Positions 1 to 9,648 of a stretch of DNA of 64,000 nucleotides are shown one piece after another (the first letter of the stretch is position 1; every line of letters starts with the position of its first letter). This stretch comes from Phorcus lineatus. Its lineage: Eukaryota > Mollusca > Gastropoda > Trochida > Trochidae. Below the pieces are notes generated by a model. It was given only the letters and a program-made list of their open reading frames with translations. It made no database searches and was not told where the DNA came from. The stretch is taken from positions 40,968,520-41,032,519 of the forward strand of contig OV121089.1 of the NCBI GenBank assembly GCA_921293015.1, in the 5' to 3' direction. Made by a program: the position numbers and the translations under genes.

Positions 1-1
1 A

Positions 2-271
2 GACAACAAGGGAGATGCCAAAATTGAAGATAGTTCTTACTCACTGGTGCCACAGAGGCACAGTGCAACTGATGTCTCAGATCTTGCTCTGGAGGATGAG
101 TTTGTGGGCTCACACGTACCAAAGGTGGCCGGTGAGACAAATCAACATGAAGGGGCAGCGACAGATGAAGGTGTTGACAACATGGACCTATCCCAGTTGG
201 CAGCATCCCCAGCAGCCGTCTTCACCAGAACTGGACGACCGATCAGGAAACCTAACAAGTTGAATTTGTAG
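2..271 (+). CDS. Ty3/gypsy Pol C-terminal end (partial, 5' outside window)
   Basis: An open frame enters from the left edge and stops at TAG 269-271. It is hydrophilic and ends with a TRxGRxxRKPxxLxL tail, the usual C-terminus of Ty3/gypsy Pol polyproteins after the integrase. It is followed by a polypurine tract (AAAAAGGGGGCAG, 316-328) and then an LTR, so the reading frame, priming site for plus-strand synthesis and LTR are in the order expected for the 3' end of an LTR retrotransposon. Protease, reverse transcriptase and integrase would lie upstream of the window. The family call rests on the tail motif and context; no catalytic motif is visible. Confidence 0.72.
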   Translation, partial: DNKGDAKIEDSSYSLVPQRHSATDVSDLALEDEFVGSHVPKVAGETNQHEGAATDEGVDNMDLSQLAASPAAVFTRTGRPIRKPNKLNL

Positions 272-328
272 ATCCATTTTGTTATTTGATAGAAAAGACA
301 TTGTCCATTCTAGATAAAAAGGGGGCAG

Positions 329-536
329 TGTAGTGACGTTGCAGTGTAGTGTTATCGAGTAACACTGCCTTGCAATCGCGCTGCTAATGTAACCGCGCTG
401 CTAATGTAACCTCGCTGTATGTGAGAGCAGACGAATAAAAGATGGCATCATAACAAAACGTGTTAGTCGTCTCTCGTCTACATAGTAGCGTTCCCACGTC
501 AAGGACGAAGGAACCCAAAGGCAAACAAACGCTACA
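329..536 (+). repeat. 3' LTR of the gypsy-like retrotransposon
   Basis: 208 bp, starting TGTAG directly after the polypurine tract and ending CTACA, the perfect inverted complement. A polyadenylation signal AATAAA is at 434-439. Inside is a short tandem duplication (GCGCTGCTAATGTAAC twice, about 379-411). The bases after the LTR (ATATT, 537-541) continue a sequence found uninterrupted at 11309, so 537 is the downstream insertion edge. The partner LTR is outside the window. Confidence 0.75.
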
Positions 537-689
537 ATATTTACCCAACGACTGGTGATTCCCACACCCACAACTGGCGCGCAGCATACCGCCTTCTCTG
601 GGACGTCTGCTAACTTCAGAACCAAGCGAAGGACATTCCTCATGTCTTGTCTTTATATTCATTTTACTTATATGTGCTTATACATAGTA
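537..689 (+). pseudogene. Fragment paralogous to 11309-11490, possible recombinase relic
   Basis: This stretch matches 11309-11490, with two deletions, one of about 25 bp. It would encode a peptide ending in NFRTKRRTFLMSC. That peptide is loosely reminiscent of the core-binding part of tyrosine recombinases in DIRS-like elements, but the match is from memory and weak. The frame closes soon after. It is the host sequence into which the gypsy element inserted. Confidence 0.4.
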
Positions 690-1432
690 ATTTATGATAA
701 CCTTAGTCAATAGCTTGAAATTCAACCAGAGAGAAATATAAGATAACCAAAAGTTATTGTTGTAAATTCAATTATTAAGAAACATTAACAAACCTCAATC
801 AATTATCTATTTAAGGGAAGGAGACTTTTACCAACATCAGTGAGCAAAGGTAACCTTAGACAATGTTATACTGAATACTAAGAAATACAAGATAACCAAT
901 AATCTTGTTTCAAGATGAATCCCAAATGCAGCCTGTTATGGATTAGCCGTTGACAATAAGGATAAACACCTATAGTCTCCAGTAATCTTTTCTGCTAGAT
1001 AGAACTGACAGAGAAACACTTCCCTGCAATAGTGAGCAAAAGTTATCAAAGATAACCTCATGCTATAGCTATAAACCCATTTCTTATGAACTACAGGAAA
1101 AGTTCAAGCTACGATAAACATCAATTGGTTAAGAAATATAAGACAACTTCAAGATATTGCTGTACATTATTAGTTAAGAAATATATGACAGTAATGCTGA
1201 ACATCCATTAGTCAAGAAATATATGACTACATCAAGCAATGCTGAACATCCATTGGTTAAGAAACATATGACTACCTCAAGATATGCTGAACATCCATTG
1301 GTTAAGAAACATATGACTACCTCAAGATATGCTGAACATACATTGGTTAAGAAATATAAGATAGCCACAAATTATTGCTGTACTCTTAATTTGTTTTCCA
1401 TTATATTTACATTTTTTGTTTGTTATTTTCAG
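690..1432 (+). repeat. Composite repeat copy A, 5' noncoding module
   Basis: The sequence beginning AACCTTAGTCAATAGC recurs, diverged, at 13546, 14421 and (from an internal point) at 9720 and 11954. Shared landmarks are TTATGGATTAGCCGTTGAC and CACTTCCCTGCAATAGTGAG. From about 1120 to 1365 it breaks into a 45-47 bp tandem motif (CATCCATTGGTTAAGAAA..CTCAAGATATGCTGAA). It ends in a pyrimidine-rich stretch and TTTTCAG at 1427-1432, which looks like a splice acceptor for the following transposase exon. Confidence 0.7.
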
Positions 1433-1661
1433 CTGCAGTACAATCTCTGCCCTAAAAGCTAGGATCAAGAAATTGGAAAAGGAAATCCAGTTTGAGTGAA
1501 TTCTGCAACTTCTGTGATACAGAATACAAACAGACTGTCAAACATGTGAACACAAGGTGGCTAAGCCTTGAAAGAGCTGTGGCAAGAAATTGGGAGTTAT
1601 AAGGGGGAAAGAAGCTACTTTATTTCCAGTAAAGAAAGTCAGTTAAGATTCGAGAGGCTAA
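1433..1661 (+). pseudogene. hAT-like transposase fossil, copy A, 5' part
   Basis: The exon after the acceptor-like TTTTCAG reads ISALKARIKKLEKEIQFE in one frame. After a stop it continues in another frame with FCDTEYKQTVKHVNTRWLSLE. The NTRWLSLE stretch is characteristic of hAT-like (ZMYM/TTF-type) transposases just before their catalytic region. Several stops and frame changes make it a pseudogene. It is cut at 1661 by the Harbinger element and resumes at 7315; the uninterrupted paralog is at 14993-16165. Confidence 0.62.
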
Positions 1662-1688
1662 AGCCCCTTACACATGCACCCGTTTACT
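1662..1688 (+). repeat. Harbinger left terminal inverted repeat
   Basis: 27 bp identical to the reverse complement of 7288-7314. Similarity continues inward imperfectly through repeats of the form ACTCCCATRAGTATATATACTCC. Confidence 0.92.
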
Positions 1689-1953
1689 CCCATGAGTATA
1701 TATACTCCTGTAAGTATATTTGCTTACGGTAAGTAAACGTGTCATGTGAACGCGTTTACTTATGGGAGTATCCCTGCTCCTGGAGTAAATTTACACCACC
1801 TCAGGGGGTCTAGTATAAGTATTATACTCCCTAAGTAAATTTACTCCATAAGTAAACTGTGCCATGTGAACGCGTTTTTCTATTACTCCTGGGAGCAAAC
1901 AATGTGGATACAAGTCTAAATATAACAAATTCTTGCATCGTCACAAAATTAGA

Positions 1954-2042
1954 CCAGACAGTCACATGACCTGTCTGGTTTTTTTTCACCTAGTCCTTGC
2001 ATCATCACTGAATTAGACCAGACGGTCACGTGACCTGTCTGG
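1954..2042 (+). promoter_or_regulatory. Duplicated dyad with E-box upstream of the Harbinger Myb-like gene
   Basis: Two copies of an imperfect 25 bp dyad (1954-1978 and 2018-2042) sit in tandem with a 64 bp period. Each has CCAGACRG / CTGTCTGG arms around a central CACATG or CACGTG. They end 53 bp before the Myb-like start codon, so they are probably promoter elements or protein-binding sites. Function is inferred from symmetry and position only. Confidence 0.5.
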
Positions 2043-2094
2043 CTCTTTGAGTTCCTTTGGGATCATTTGAGATTTGTCTTCAAAACAGTAGAGT

Positions 2095-3117
2095 ATGGCT
2101 GCGAAAAGAAGGTCGAGGCGTGGCGCATCGTGGACAGATGAGGAAACAGAATGTCTTCTTGCTATCTGGGGTGAAAAGAAAATAGAGATGCTTCTTGAGG
2201 ATCCAAAGAAACACAAGGGATCTATTTATTCCATGATTGAAAACGAGATGGCCAAAAACAGTCATGAAAAAAGTGGTCAACAGTGCAAAATAAGAATGCA
2301 CACTCTCCGAAAGAACGACAGAGATTGTAATAAGAAACTGAAAACAAGTGGTAACGCAAGAAAGGTGTGCAAATTTTACCCGAAACTTGCAGAACTTCTC
2401 GGTGATCGTCCAGCCTCTTCACCGCTGAAAGTTGTCGAGAGTTTGACGAGAAAGAGGCTGTATAAAGAAGATGTGTCTGATGATGCTTCCGAGAGCGATG
2501 CCATTCAAGAGGATCCAAGGCGCGTTGATGGTGATGGTGATGCTGCTTACCGTGACAGTGACGCGATTCAAGATCCTGATGCTGCTGACGCTGAAGCTGA
2601 CGACACTTACAAACCTCTAGATGACAGCGAGGATGACATTGCTGTGGCAGAACCGGCAGTAACACAGAATGCTGATAAAATGACAAATGAAAAGAAAGAA
2701 AGTTGTGTTGTGAAGACGTCTGAAAAGAAGAAACGTAAAACTAAACTAGAAACTGTAATTGGATCACTAATGACCAATTTCAATGACAGCAACAGCAAGC
2801 TCGAGGGCACCCTCGTTGACTTGGAAACGAAAAAAACAGATATTGAACTGAAGAGGATCGAGTTGGAGAAACAGAAAATAGAATCTGAAGAACGCCAGAG
2901 ACGCGAAGAGCGTGCAATGAAGAGAGAAGAGAGACAGGAAGAGCGGAGACATCAGTCCCAGATGATGAACATGATTCTGGGCCGTGTTAATGCCGTACCC
3001 ACTGGCAACATGTTCACACCTGCAACTAGCTTCAGCGACAACCACACTCCAACTACTAACAGTTTCAAACCAAATGTGTCCTATGATGACGGTGGACGTT
3101 CCTTTTTTGAACTTTAA
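2095..3117 (+). CDS. Harbinger Myb/SANT-like DNA-binding protein (340 aa)
   Basis: An intact frame. Residues about 11-95 form a Myb/SANT-like (trihelix-type) domain beginning SWTDEETECLLAIW. Residues about 125-205 are very acidic and Asp-rich, and about 230-290 form a charged Lys/Glu/Arg coiled coil. In Harbinger elements the Myb-like protein binds the terminal DNA and helps bring the transposase to the nucleus and to its ends; that role is known for the family and inferred here. The start follows the duplicated dyad and is the first ATG of the frame. The gene faces the transposase and shares the terminator region at 3489-3524. Absence of stops suggests recent activity. Confidence 0.85.
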   Translation: MAAKRRSRRGASWTDEETECLLAIWGEKKIEMLLEDPKKHKGSIYSMIENEMAKNSHEKSGQQCKIRMHTLRKNDRDCNKKLKTSGNARKVCKFYPKLAELLGDRPASSPLKVVESLTRKRLYKEDVSDDASESDAIQEDPRRVDGDGDAAYRDSDAIQDPDAADAEADDTYKPLDDSEDDIAVAEPAVTQNADKMTNEKKESCVVKTSEKKKRKTKLETVIGSLMTNFNDSNSKLEGTLVDLETKKTDIELKRIELEKQKIESEERQRREERAMKREERQEERRHQSQMMNMILGRVNAVPTGNMFTPATSFSDNHTPTTNSFKPNVSYDDGGRSFFEL

Positions 3118-3488
3118 AGTTACTGATCGAATGTTAATCCATGAATCTGGGTTAAATAAGGATTATTTTGTTATGAAGGACAGTTATAATCACTCGTCAC
3201 TAAAAGGAATATCTGGAATAAGGACATTTCCAAAACTGAATAGCTTATTTTAGAGAAGTTTTCTATAGAGAGTTTTATGATCTCGGTTCTTTAGAATATG
3301 TATTGGAGATAACAATGCAAAAGTAATGCAGCAGTTTCTTTGGGGTGAAAAATCTGTCACCAGAGTAATTTTCTGTAATTTTCTATCCGAAAACATTTGT
3401 TTACAGAGATACATAAATTGTATTTGCATCGCTGTAAGTTGTCATTGAAGATTTTCATGTAAACGTTATTTATGATTTGATTGTTTTA

Positions 3489-3524
3489 AATAAAAATAAT
3501 GCAATTGAAACTTCTTGCTTTATT
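3489..3524. terminator. Back-to-back polyadenylation signals of the two Harbinger genes
   Basis: AATAAA on the plus strand (3489-3494) can serve the Myb-like gene. The complement of TTTATT at 3519-3524 gives AATAAA on the minus strand for the transposase. They are only 24 bp apart, so the original element had a compact convergent terminator. Confidence 0.55.
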
Positions 3525-3557
3525 GACCAGAATAGCATGACACATTACATCTGTTTC

Positions 3558-3685
3558 TCAGACATTAGCGAAATATGTTGCCAAATCATTACGGAGAGTT
3601 TTTGCGCACGGGACGTCTTCATCGTCAGTCACTGCATCATGCTCGTATGCATCGACTTCAGCTTCCACATACTGCTCATGCTTAA
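3558..3685 (-). pseudogene. Severed C-terminal coding end of the Harbinger transposase
   Basis: Reading leftward from the TTAA at 3682-3685, the frame that would directly continue the transposase (after codon 343) stays open for 42 codons and stops at TGA (3558-3560). Its composition is acidic and it ends LATYFANV, similar in style to the RxxLxxYF end of other Harbinger transposases. It now has no start and is separated from the rest by 2.4 kb. With it, the undisturbed protein would have been about 385 aa. Confidence 0.8.
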
Positions 3686-6097
3686 CCCTTAAGATGCGGG
3701 TCCCGGAATATTCCGGGATGAAATTAGCTTTGCCCGCAAGTCCCCTTAGCGGGATGCGAGTAGCACACTCTATTTTTCTCGCGCTAACTAATTATGACCG
3801 CGGGTCTCGGTAGCGGAGCCCGGAAATTTATTGCCTAGCAGTAGTCTCAGTTCAACGCTTGTATTTTCGTTCCGGCTCTCGCTAAGCAACCGTGTTTTGT
3901 TTCGTTGGTGTTCTAAATAATGCGCGAACATGCTCCGAAAATTATGCGAACATTGATAATGTTTATCGTACCGAAAATAAGCGTTAAAATCACTCAATTT
4001 TCCCCCACTCCCCGCCGCACGTGCTAATAGCCTGTGGGCACTTTCTCCCCGCTCGCACGAGCTTACCGTCCCGCGCGTGCTATCGTTAGCTTACAAGCCT
4101 GCACTCACACCAAACGTACAACCTTATATCGCACGCCCTATGCTCTGAACATTTGGGCGGATTTCAATACCGGTTGGATCATTTGAAAGAGCAGAAAATT
4201 GTCTTCAATTCAATATAAAATACATAACTACACTACCTGAATTGAAGATACAGCATGTGCTGCAAAAAAGGTGATTTTTACATATTTTTAGTTTTACACC
4301 ATTTTGTCACATCAATTTTTACATGATGTGCTCAACGTATTTTGACAATTTTTATATCATAAGACAGAGAGAAAGATTGTCTTTCTTTCCATGTAAAATG
4401 TGTACATGCGCAAAAATAAATAAAGACACAGCAAGCGCCGCACAAAAAGCTAATTTCTCGATTCAAATCATGTAAACTGAACGGCGATTTTGACATGTGC
4501 CTTTCTTTCGCTCATATCTTCTCAACAGCTAGGCGTATTTTGAAATTGATTACCTCGTGATAAAGAAGGAATAATTGTCTTCGATTTGATATAAAAAAAT
4601 TATATACACCATATAGAATAAAGATACAGCAAGTTCCGCAAAATTGTGACTTTTGTTTATTCTTTACGTTTTTACCATTTTCTCGCACTTTATATCACAT
4701 AAAGTTCTCGGTAAATTTTGCAATTTCATATATCAAAATATAGAGAAAAGGATGATCTTTATTGCAATATAAAATTGGTATGTACAAGAAAATCAGAAAG
4801 GACCCGGCGCGCATCGCACAAACAGGCAATTTCTCTATTCATATTTTGTTGACCGAGAAGCGATTTATTTTCAACTGCTTTTTACACTTCCTATCCATTT
4901 AACGGCAGAACGCATTATCAACATTTTTACATCACAATAAAGAGGAAAGGATCGTCTTCAATTCTATATAAAATTTGCAAATTACAATTAGACAATAAAG
5001 GAGCGGTTAGTGATGTCGCAATTATCAAAATCTGTTCTAAAATACCCGAGGGTACCATCTTTGCAAACTTAATATTTATTCCAAACCAAGTGGTACATAT
5101 TTATTATTTTCATATCATCGTAAAGCAGAAATAAATACCTTCATTTTCATGTGTAAGTTGCCCATATTTGCATCAAAATAAAACGTGTGGAAACGATGCG
5201 ACATATGTTGCGGTAAGGCGATTATCAAAGACTTTATTAGTAGCTATACCCACGTTTCGTTGGTAATAACTTCTAATTACAGTGCAAAAGATTGTTATGA
5301 TTTATTTCTTCGTAAAGAAGAATAAATTGCCTTCAATTCCATATATAATTTGCATGTATGCAAAGCGAATAACATGATTTATAAAGTTGGAAATAAAGAC
5401 AATTTATATTGTGTGTATGTTTCAACGGGGATACCCCGCCTGCACGCGCTGAGCGCGTGCGTTTACCCGGGGCTATTAGCTTAGTAATATTACTGTGGGG
5501 GTCAGAACGTTATCGGGATGTATCACTACCCTGTTTTCGTAATTTATATCTTTCGTTTAGGATGGCGTATCGTAATAAAATTTATCGTGAAAAATAGAGC
5601 AAGAAATTAGCTTCAATTCCGTATATAATTTGCATGTGTGCACTCAGTGATTAAATGATTTTATAATGTTTGAAATAAAGACAATTTTTAAAATTTTGTA
5701 AAATTCGTTCTAGACATATTATAAAAATAATTTTTATATCGATGTGAAGAGGAACTATTCATCTTTAGTTTCGTTTTGATTTCGCGCATGCGCTCTTGAA
5801 ATTTATTGAGTTATGGCGCCCGAATTGAAAACAAGGGTGATAGAAATTTCATTCAAAGTGTCAAGTAAGTATCATCCATTTGTAACACGGGATTCGCCGA
5901 CTAGCGTTGTATAAAACGACGATAATGTCCGTATTTCGCTATGTAAACACGCCATATGTTGTTAAAACGGTCGCATCTGGCGGCGCTGGAAAATTCGGCC
6001 ACAGGGGCTAATTGCGTTATTACCGTAGCGAGGCGAGTGCTGGAAAATTCAGCCACGGGGGCAAAACTGGTCAAAATAATATTCAGCAACGGAAGGG
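3686..6097. mobile_element. piggyBac-like nonautonomous TTAA element, 2412 bp, nested in Harbinger
   Basis: Flanked by TTAA on both sides (3682-3685 and 6098-6101). Both termini start CCCTT when read inward, followed by partly matching bases, as in piggyBac-type elements. No transposase frame is visible inside. The left 500 bp and right 300 bp are relatively GC-rich, with a strong TCCCGGAATATTCCGGGA hairpin near 3700; the middle is AT-rich and internally repetitive. The break of an otherwise continuous coding frame exactly at TTAA is the best proof of insertion. Confidence 0.78.
4180..5770 (+). repeat. Decayed tandem array, about 185 bp period, inside the TTAA element
   Basis: A diverged motif of the form GTCTTCAATTCxATATAAAAT recurs near 4199, 4375, 4573, 4757, 4946, 5126, 5326 and 5602. 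Most spacings are 176-200 bp, the last about 276. Between occurrences are similar blocks such as TAAAGACA and CGCAAAA. The units are too diverged for an active satellite. No coding potential seen. Confidence 0.5.
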
Positions 6098-7131
6098 TTA
6101 ATCTCGCAGATGTTATGAAGAACGACACACGCAGTGACAACTGTACTAGCAAACTCTACATCTGTGTCAAGTCTCTTCTGTATGCGTCTCCACCTTCCCT
6201 TAAGGCGCCCAAATGTATTCTCGATAGTCATGCGAGCTCTGCTGTGTTTGTAATTGTATATTCTCTGTGTTGCCGTCAGGTTGTTGATATGTGTGAATGG
6301 TTTCAAGAGCCATGTCTTCAGGGGATAAGCTGCATCGGCAAGAAGCACAATTGGCATGTTGATAACCTTGTCCTGGCATACAAGCTTTTTAGGTAGATTT
6401 GGGAAAAGATCGTTTGTTTCGCCTTTGTAGAAGATTTCTGAGTTCCCAAACACCCGTGCGTCATGGACTCGGCCAGGCCACCCAACGTTGATGTCAGTGA
6501 TTATGTACTTGAAATCACAGGTGGCTTGAAGGATGATTGAGTACCACCCCTTCCTATTTAGGTAATCACCATGTGCAACAGGTGGTGCAATAATAGGAAT
6601 ATGTGTTCCGTCAATCGCACCCGCACAGTTCGGAAACCCCCAAACCTTCTCAAAGCCACTTATGGTATCATGAAGTTTGTCACCGGTTGGAAATGTGACA
6701 AAATTCGGGAGAAGAAATTCCGAAATAGCTGTGCAGACTGTGTGAACACATTTACACACTGTTGAGCTTCCTACCCCAAACAAATTACCGACAGTGCGAT
6801 ATTCGGCATTGCTGGCCAACCAATAAACTGTAATGGCTACTCTGTGGTTGAGGTCAAGTGGCTCCCTGACAAATGCACCACTGTTAGGCAGATACGGATG
6901 TAGCTCTTCGCAAAGAAAGTTAAAGGTTTCTTCTGTCATCCTGAAATTTTCTATCCACTCCTTAGTTGTAAAGTTTCCGCCAACTATATCCTCCCACCAT
7001 GTCCATGACCGCTTTCTTGACCACACCTGCCTTTCTTTGGAACATCCAAGGACAAGACCAGTACACAGGACATACTGGAAATCTTTCCTTTGCTTGGTTA
7101 TCAGTAGCTTGCTCATGATGTCTGTCCACAT
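6049..7131 (-). CDS. Harbinger DDE transposase, C-terminus replaced by inserted element
   Basis: 360 codons reading leftward, related to the DDE_Tnp_4 superfamily. Visible landmarks are a helix-turn-helix-like N-terminal half, AIDGTHIPI with Asp174, GRVHDARVF with Asp224, LADAAYPL with Asp266, and a RMTIENTFGRLKGRW block with Glu304: the DDE catalytic core is intact. It would cut and join the element ends in the nucleus. From residue 344 the native frame is broken by the TTAA insertion, so the last 16 or so residues and the stop at 6049 come from the inserted element. The original C-terminal codons survive at 3558-3685. The catalytic core is uncorrupted, but loss of the native tail may have silenced the protein. 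Confidence 0.88.
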   Translation of the reverse strand: MWTDIMSKLLITKQRKDFQYVLCTGLVLGCSKERQVWSRKRSWTWWEDIVGGNFTTKEWIENFRMTEETFNFLCEELHPYLPNSGAFVREPLDLNHRVAITVYWLASNAEYRTVGNLFGVGSSTVCKCVHTVCTAISEFLLPNFVTFPTGDKLHDTISGFEKVWGFPNCAGAIDGTHIPIIAPPVAHGDYLNRKGWYSIILQATCDFKYIITDINVGWPGRVHDARVFGNSEIFYKGETNDLFPNLPKKLVCQDKVINMPIVLLADAAYPLKTWLLKPFTHINNLTATQRIYNYKHSRARMTIENTFGRLKGRWRRIQKRLDTDVEFASTVVTACVVLHNICEINPSVAEYYFDQFCPRG

Positions 7132-7287
7132 ATGTGGTCATATCAGTTTTATTTTCAGTTATCAAGTGTCTGAATTATATGCAAATTTAAGAAATACTCC
7201 CATTGGTTAAAATCCCATGTGAACGCAAAGTAAAGATACTTTTACTCCGGTAAGTATATATACTCCACAAGTAAATATACTCCCATA

Positions 7288-7314
7288 AGTAAACGGGTGC
7301 ATGTGTAAGGGGCT
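7288..7314 (-). repeat. Harbinger right terminal inverted repeat
   Basis: Exact reverse complement of 1662-1688. The next three bases are TTA, the target duplication, followed by the resumed hAT-like fossil. Confidence 0.92.
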
Positions 7315-8240
7315 TTAGATCACAATATGAAGATCCCATGACAGACGTTTACTTGATTTTCTATGAGTCTGTTTTGCCTGTCTTTACTTCCTTCAACCAG
7401 TTCCTTCAAAGAAGAGATCCTTGCATCTATGCAGTATACCCTCAGATGAAGTCATTTATGAGGAAAATTTGTCAAGATTGACATCATCAAAAGCCACATG
7501 TCCTTGTTAAAATCATGTTGACTTCACACCTGTCTTCAATGACATCAAAACCTGGAACTCGAAGAGGAAGGTGATATTTCTCCAGCTAGGAGGAAAATCT
7601 TTTTCAAGGGAGTAAGGTCTCTCTTCAAGAAGGCCTGCTCAGAAGCAGTTTAGAAGCTGCCATGGTGTGATGACAATAACATTCTTAAACATGCCTGTAT
7701 TGTTAATTTTGAAGAATGAGAGATTGCGACATTTGAAGATGTGGCTTTCTTTCAGAAGCAATATACACATCTCCTGCCAATCAAAACCCCTCAAGACAGT
7801 GCTGAATTACAAGAGGAGTTCATCGAATACCAGCTGCTGGAACGAGGTGACATTTCGGAAGATGTTTGGAAGGGCTCTCTAAATCAAGGATGGTGAAAGT
7901 ACCTGCTACAGAAAGGACAAAATCTGGGGGTTTATTGGCAATTAAACACAAGCAGGTGGTTGTCTCAAGTTTCCCAAACTGGCAGCAATGCCTAACCTTG
8001 TGTTGGTCATTCCTCACTCAAATGCTGGAGAAGAAGAAGAGTATTTAGTATGGTTAGGAAAAATAAAACTTTAGAAATAGTTTGGCATTGGATGGTAGTC
8101 CTACTTCTTTGATCACAATTAAGTTGGCCAATCCAGAGTCATCTCCCTCATGTGGGAGCCACCACAAAAACTTTTGATAAAAAGCTAAGAGCTCCACAAA
8201 GTACTACAAAAGACACCAAACTGTGCTCATAACTTCAATG
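7315..8240 (+). pseudogene. hAT-like transposase fossil, copy A, 3' part
   Basis: Resumes exactly where 1661 stopped. Broken frames read FYESVLPVFTSFNQFLQRRD, then a region with AELQEEFIEYQLLERGDI, then PKLAAMPNLVLVIPHSNAGE and a serine/lysine-rich stretch. The last block is the C-terminal dimerisation region typical of hAT-like transposases. Multiple stops and shifts show it is dead. Nucleotide identity to copy B (15224-16165) is high throughout. The 5' part is at 1433-1661. Confidence 0.68.
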
Positions 8241-8559
8241 TGGAAGTGACACTGCCATAGATGAGCTGCTTCCAAATCTCTTGTTATGTTCTGCAGTAGA
8301 GTCAAGGGGGACAAGAAATATCAGTAGAAAAAAGTTCGTATTGCTTCTCTCTAGTTGAAATATATTGATCTGTGCTTATGTGTTGGTGGTTTTTTCATTT
8401 CATTTTAAGCCAATTTTGTAAGAAAAACATCAAAAAAGCGTTTTCATCTGGGGATACAAAGCCCCCTAGACCCCCTACCAGGACCAAGTCCATGACTTAA
8501 CCAGGGCGGAATCCGGCTTCATCAGGTCTCACTCATTTTAATCTTTAGGTGTTGGCAGC

Positions 8560-9035
8560 TATGGGAACATCTTCCCCCAAGACAAGCTGGAAGAACTACA
8601 GACAAATTCATAATTCATGAAAAAAGATGTATTTCCCTACGAGCAACCCCAGTAATCAATTAGTAGGAAGACTTTACAGGGGAAACATTTCACTTCTGTA
8701 GTCAGTTTGGTAGGTTATGGTAGTCAACCAAATGTTATTGCTGTATATCCTCATACAGAGTTATGTATTGGTTGTAGTAATATTTGGTGAAAGATAAAAG
8801 ATGAAATAGTTGTAGTAACATCTGTAGTTATGAAAAGAAAGGAGAAATGCTTTTAACATATGGTTACAGTTTGTAAAAAGAATCTTGTTGAAAAGAAAAG
8901 GTTTATTTAGTTTCTTAATAAAATTTATTTGTACCGTTTGTGTATTTTTATTTGATCTATGTCAACGTTATGTAGGAATCATCAGTGCAAAAATGCCATT
9001 CTTTCATTTAAACTGTTCTTTACTTTCTGTCTTTT
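8560..9035 (+). repeat. Composite repeat copy A, 3' module
   Basis: Begins near GGGAACATCTTC and runs through landmarks CCCTACGAGCAACCCCAG, TCACTTCTGTAGTCAG and CAATAAAATTTATTTGTA. Matching modules are at 10139-10556, 12352-12769 and 16515-16925. About 230 bp just before it (8330-8560), with a CCCCCTAGACCCCCTA stretch, is absent from copy B and is probably a later insertion. No coding capacity. Confidence 0.65.
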
Positions 9036-9648
9036 AGGAATTACTGCAAATTAACACAGATTGGTTGTTTCTCAATTTCCAGGCAATGTTTGACAGATGT
9101 GATCAGAGCTGAAAACAGTGTCTACTATCTATGAAAGGGCTTCTGTTACTAAGATTACACACATTCTGATACAAATGCAAAGCACTGTTTCCACTCAAAC
9201 CATAAGAACCTGCGATATCTTGATCACAAAAGTGTGGACTGAGTAGATAAAGCATGGATCTCTTTGAAAGCATTGTTAGGGAGGGCTCTTCAAAACATAA
9301 GATCAGCCATTTGACAAATCGGAATTTCATGGACATTTATGATTATGTTATCAAGTCTGAAGACATCAGCATTTAGTTTGCAACTGGTTCGATTATGTGA
9401 CCACCATTCTTCGTTTGAAACTTTCTAACTTAAGAAAGGAAAACAAGAAATTGAGAGGAGAAAATATTTTTTACTGTAGGGAGGAAAGGTTCTCACTGAA
9501 AAAGACTGAAGAAAGATGACTCAAGACAGTTAAATCAAAATCTGTAACCTTGACTGAATTGACAAAAAAACAAAATCTGATGTATACAAGGAAAAAGTTT
9601 CAAGTTTGGAAAAGACATTATCTAAACCTCTTTCATTGATGAGGAACA
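9036..9648. other. Tail of composite copy A, no gene seen
   Basis: The first 120 bp (to about 9160, landmark TTTGACAGATGTGATCAGAG) is shared with copy B at 16920-17040, extending the duplication. The remaining 490 bp matches nothing else noticed in the window. Confidence 0.5.

Larger units (their letters stand above)
1662..7314. mobile_element. PIF/Harbinger DNA transposon, 5653 bp
   Basis: Perfect 27 bp terminal inverted repeats (1662-1688 and 7288-7314, beginning AGCCCCTTACACATGCACCC) enclose a Myb-like gene and a DDE transposase in convergent orientation, the standard two-gene Harbinger layout. Flanks are TAA (1659-1661) and TTA (7315-7317), fitting the 3 bp TWA target duplication with one change. 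Subterminal ATGTGAACGC motifs (about 1745, 1865 and 7210) may be transposase binding sites. Without the 2.4 kb TTAA insertion the element would be about 3.2 kb, a normal size. The empty target is preserved in the paralog at 15221-15223. Confidence 0.9.

Noticed and set aside
5956-6396. Plus-strand 146-codon frame across the TTAA element edge
   Set aside because: It is mostly antisense to the Harbinger transposase and crosses an insertion boundary.
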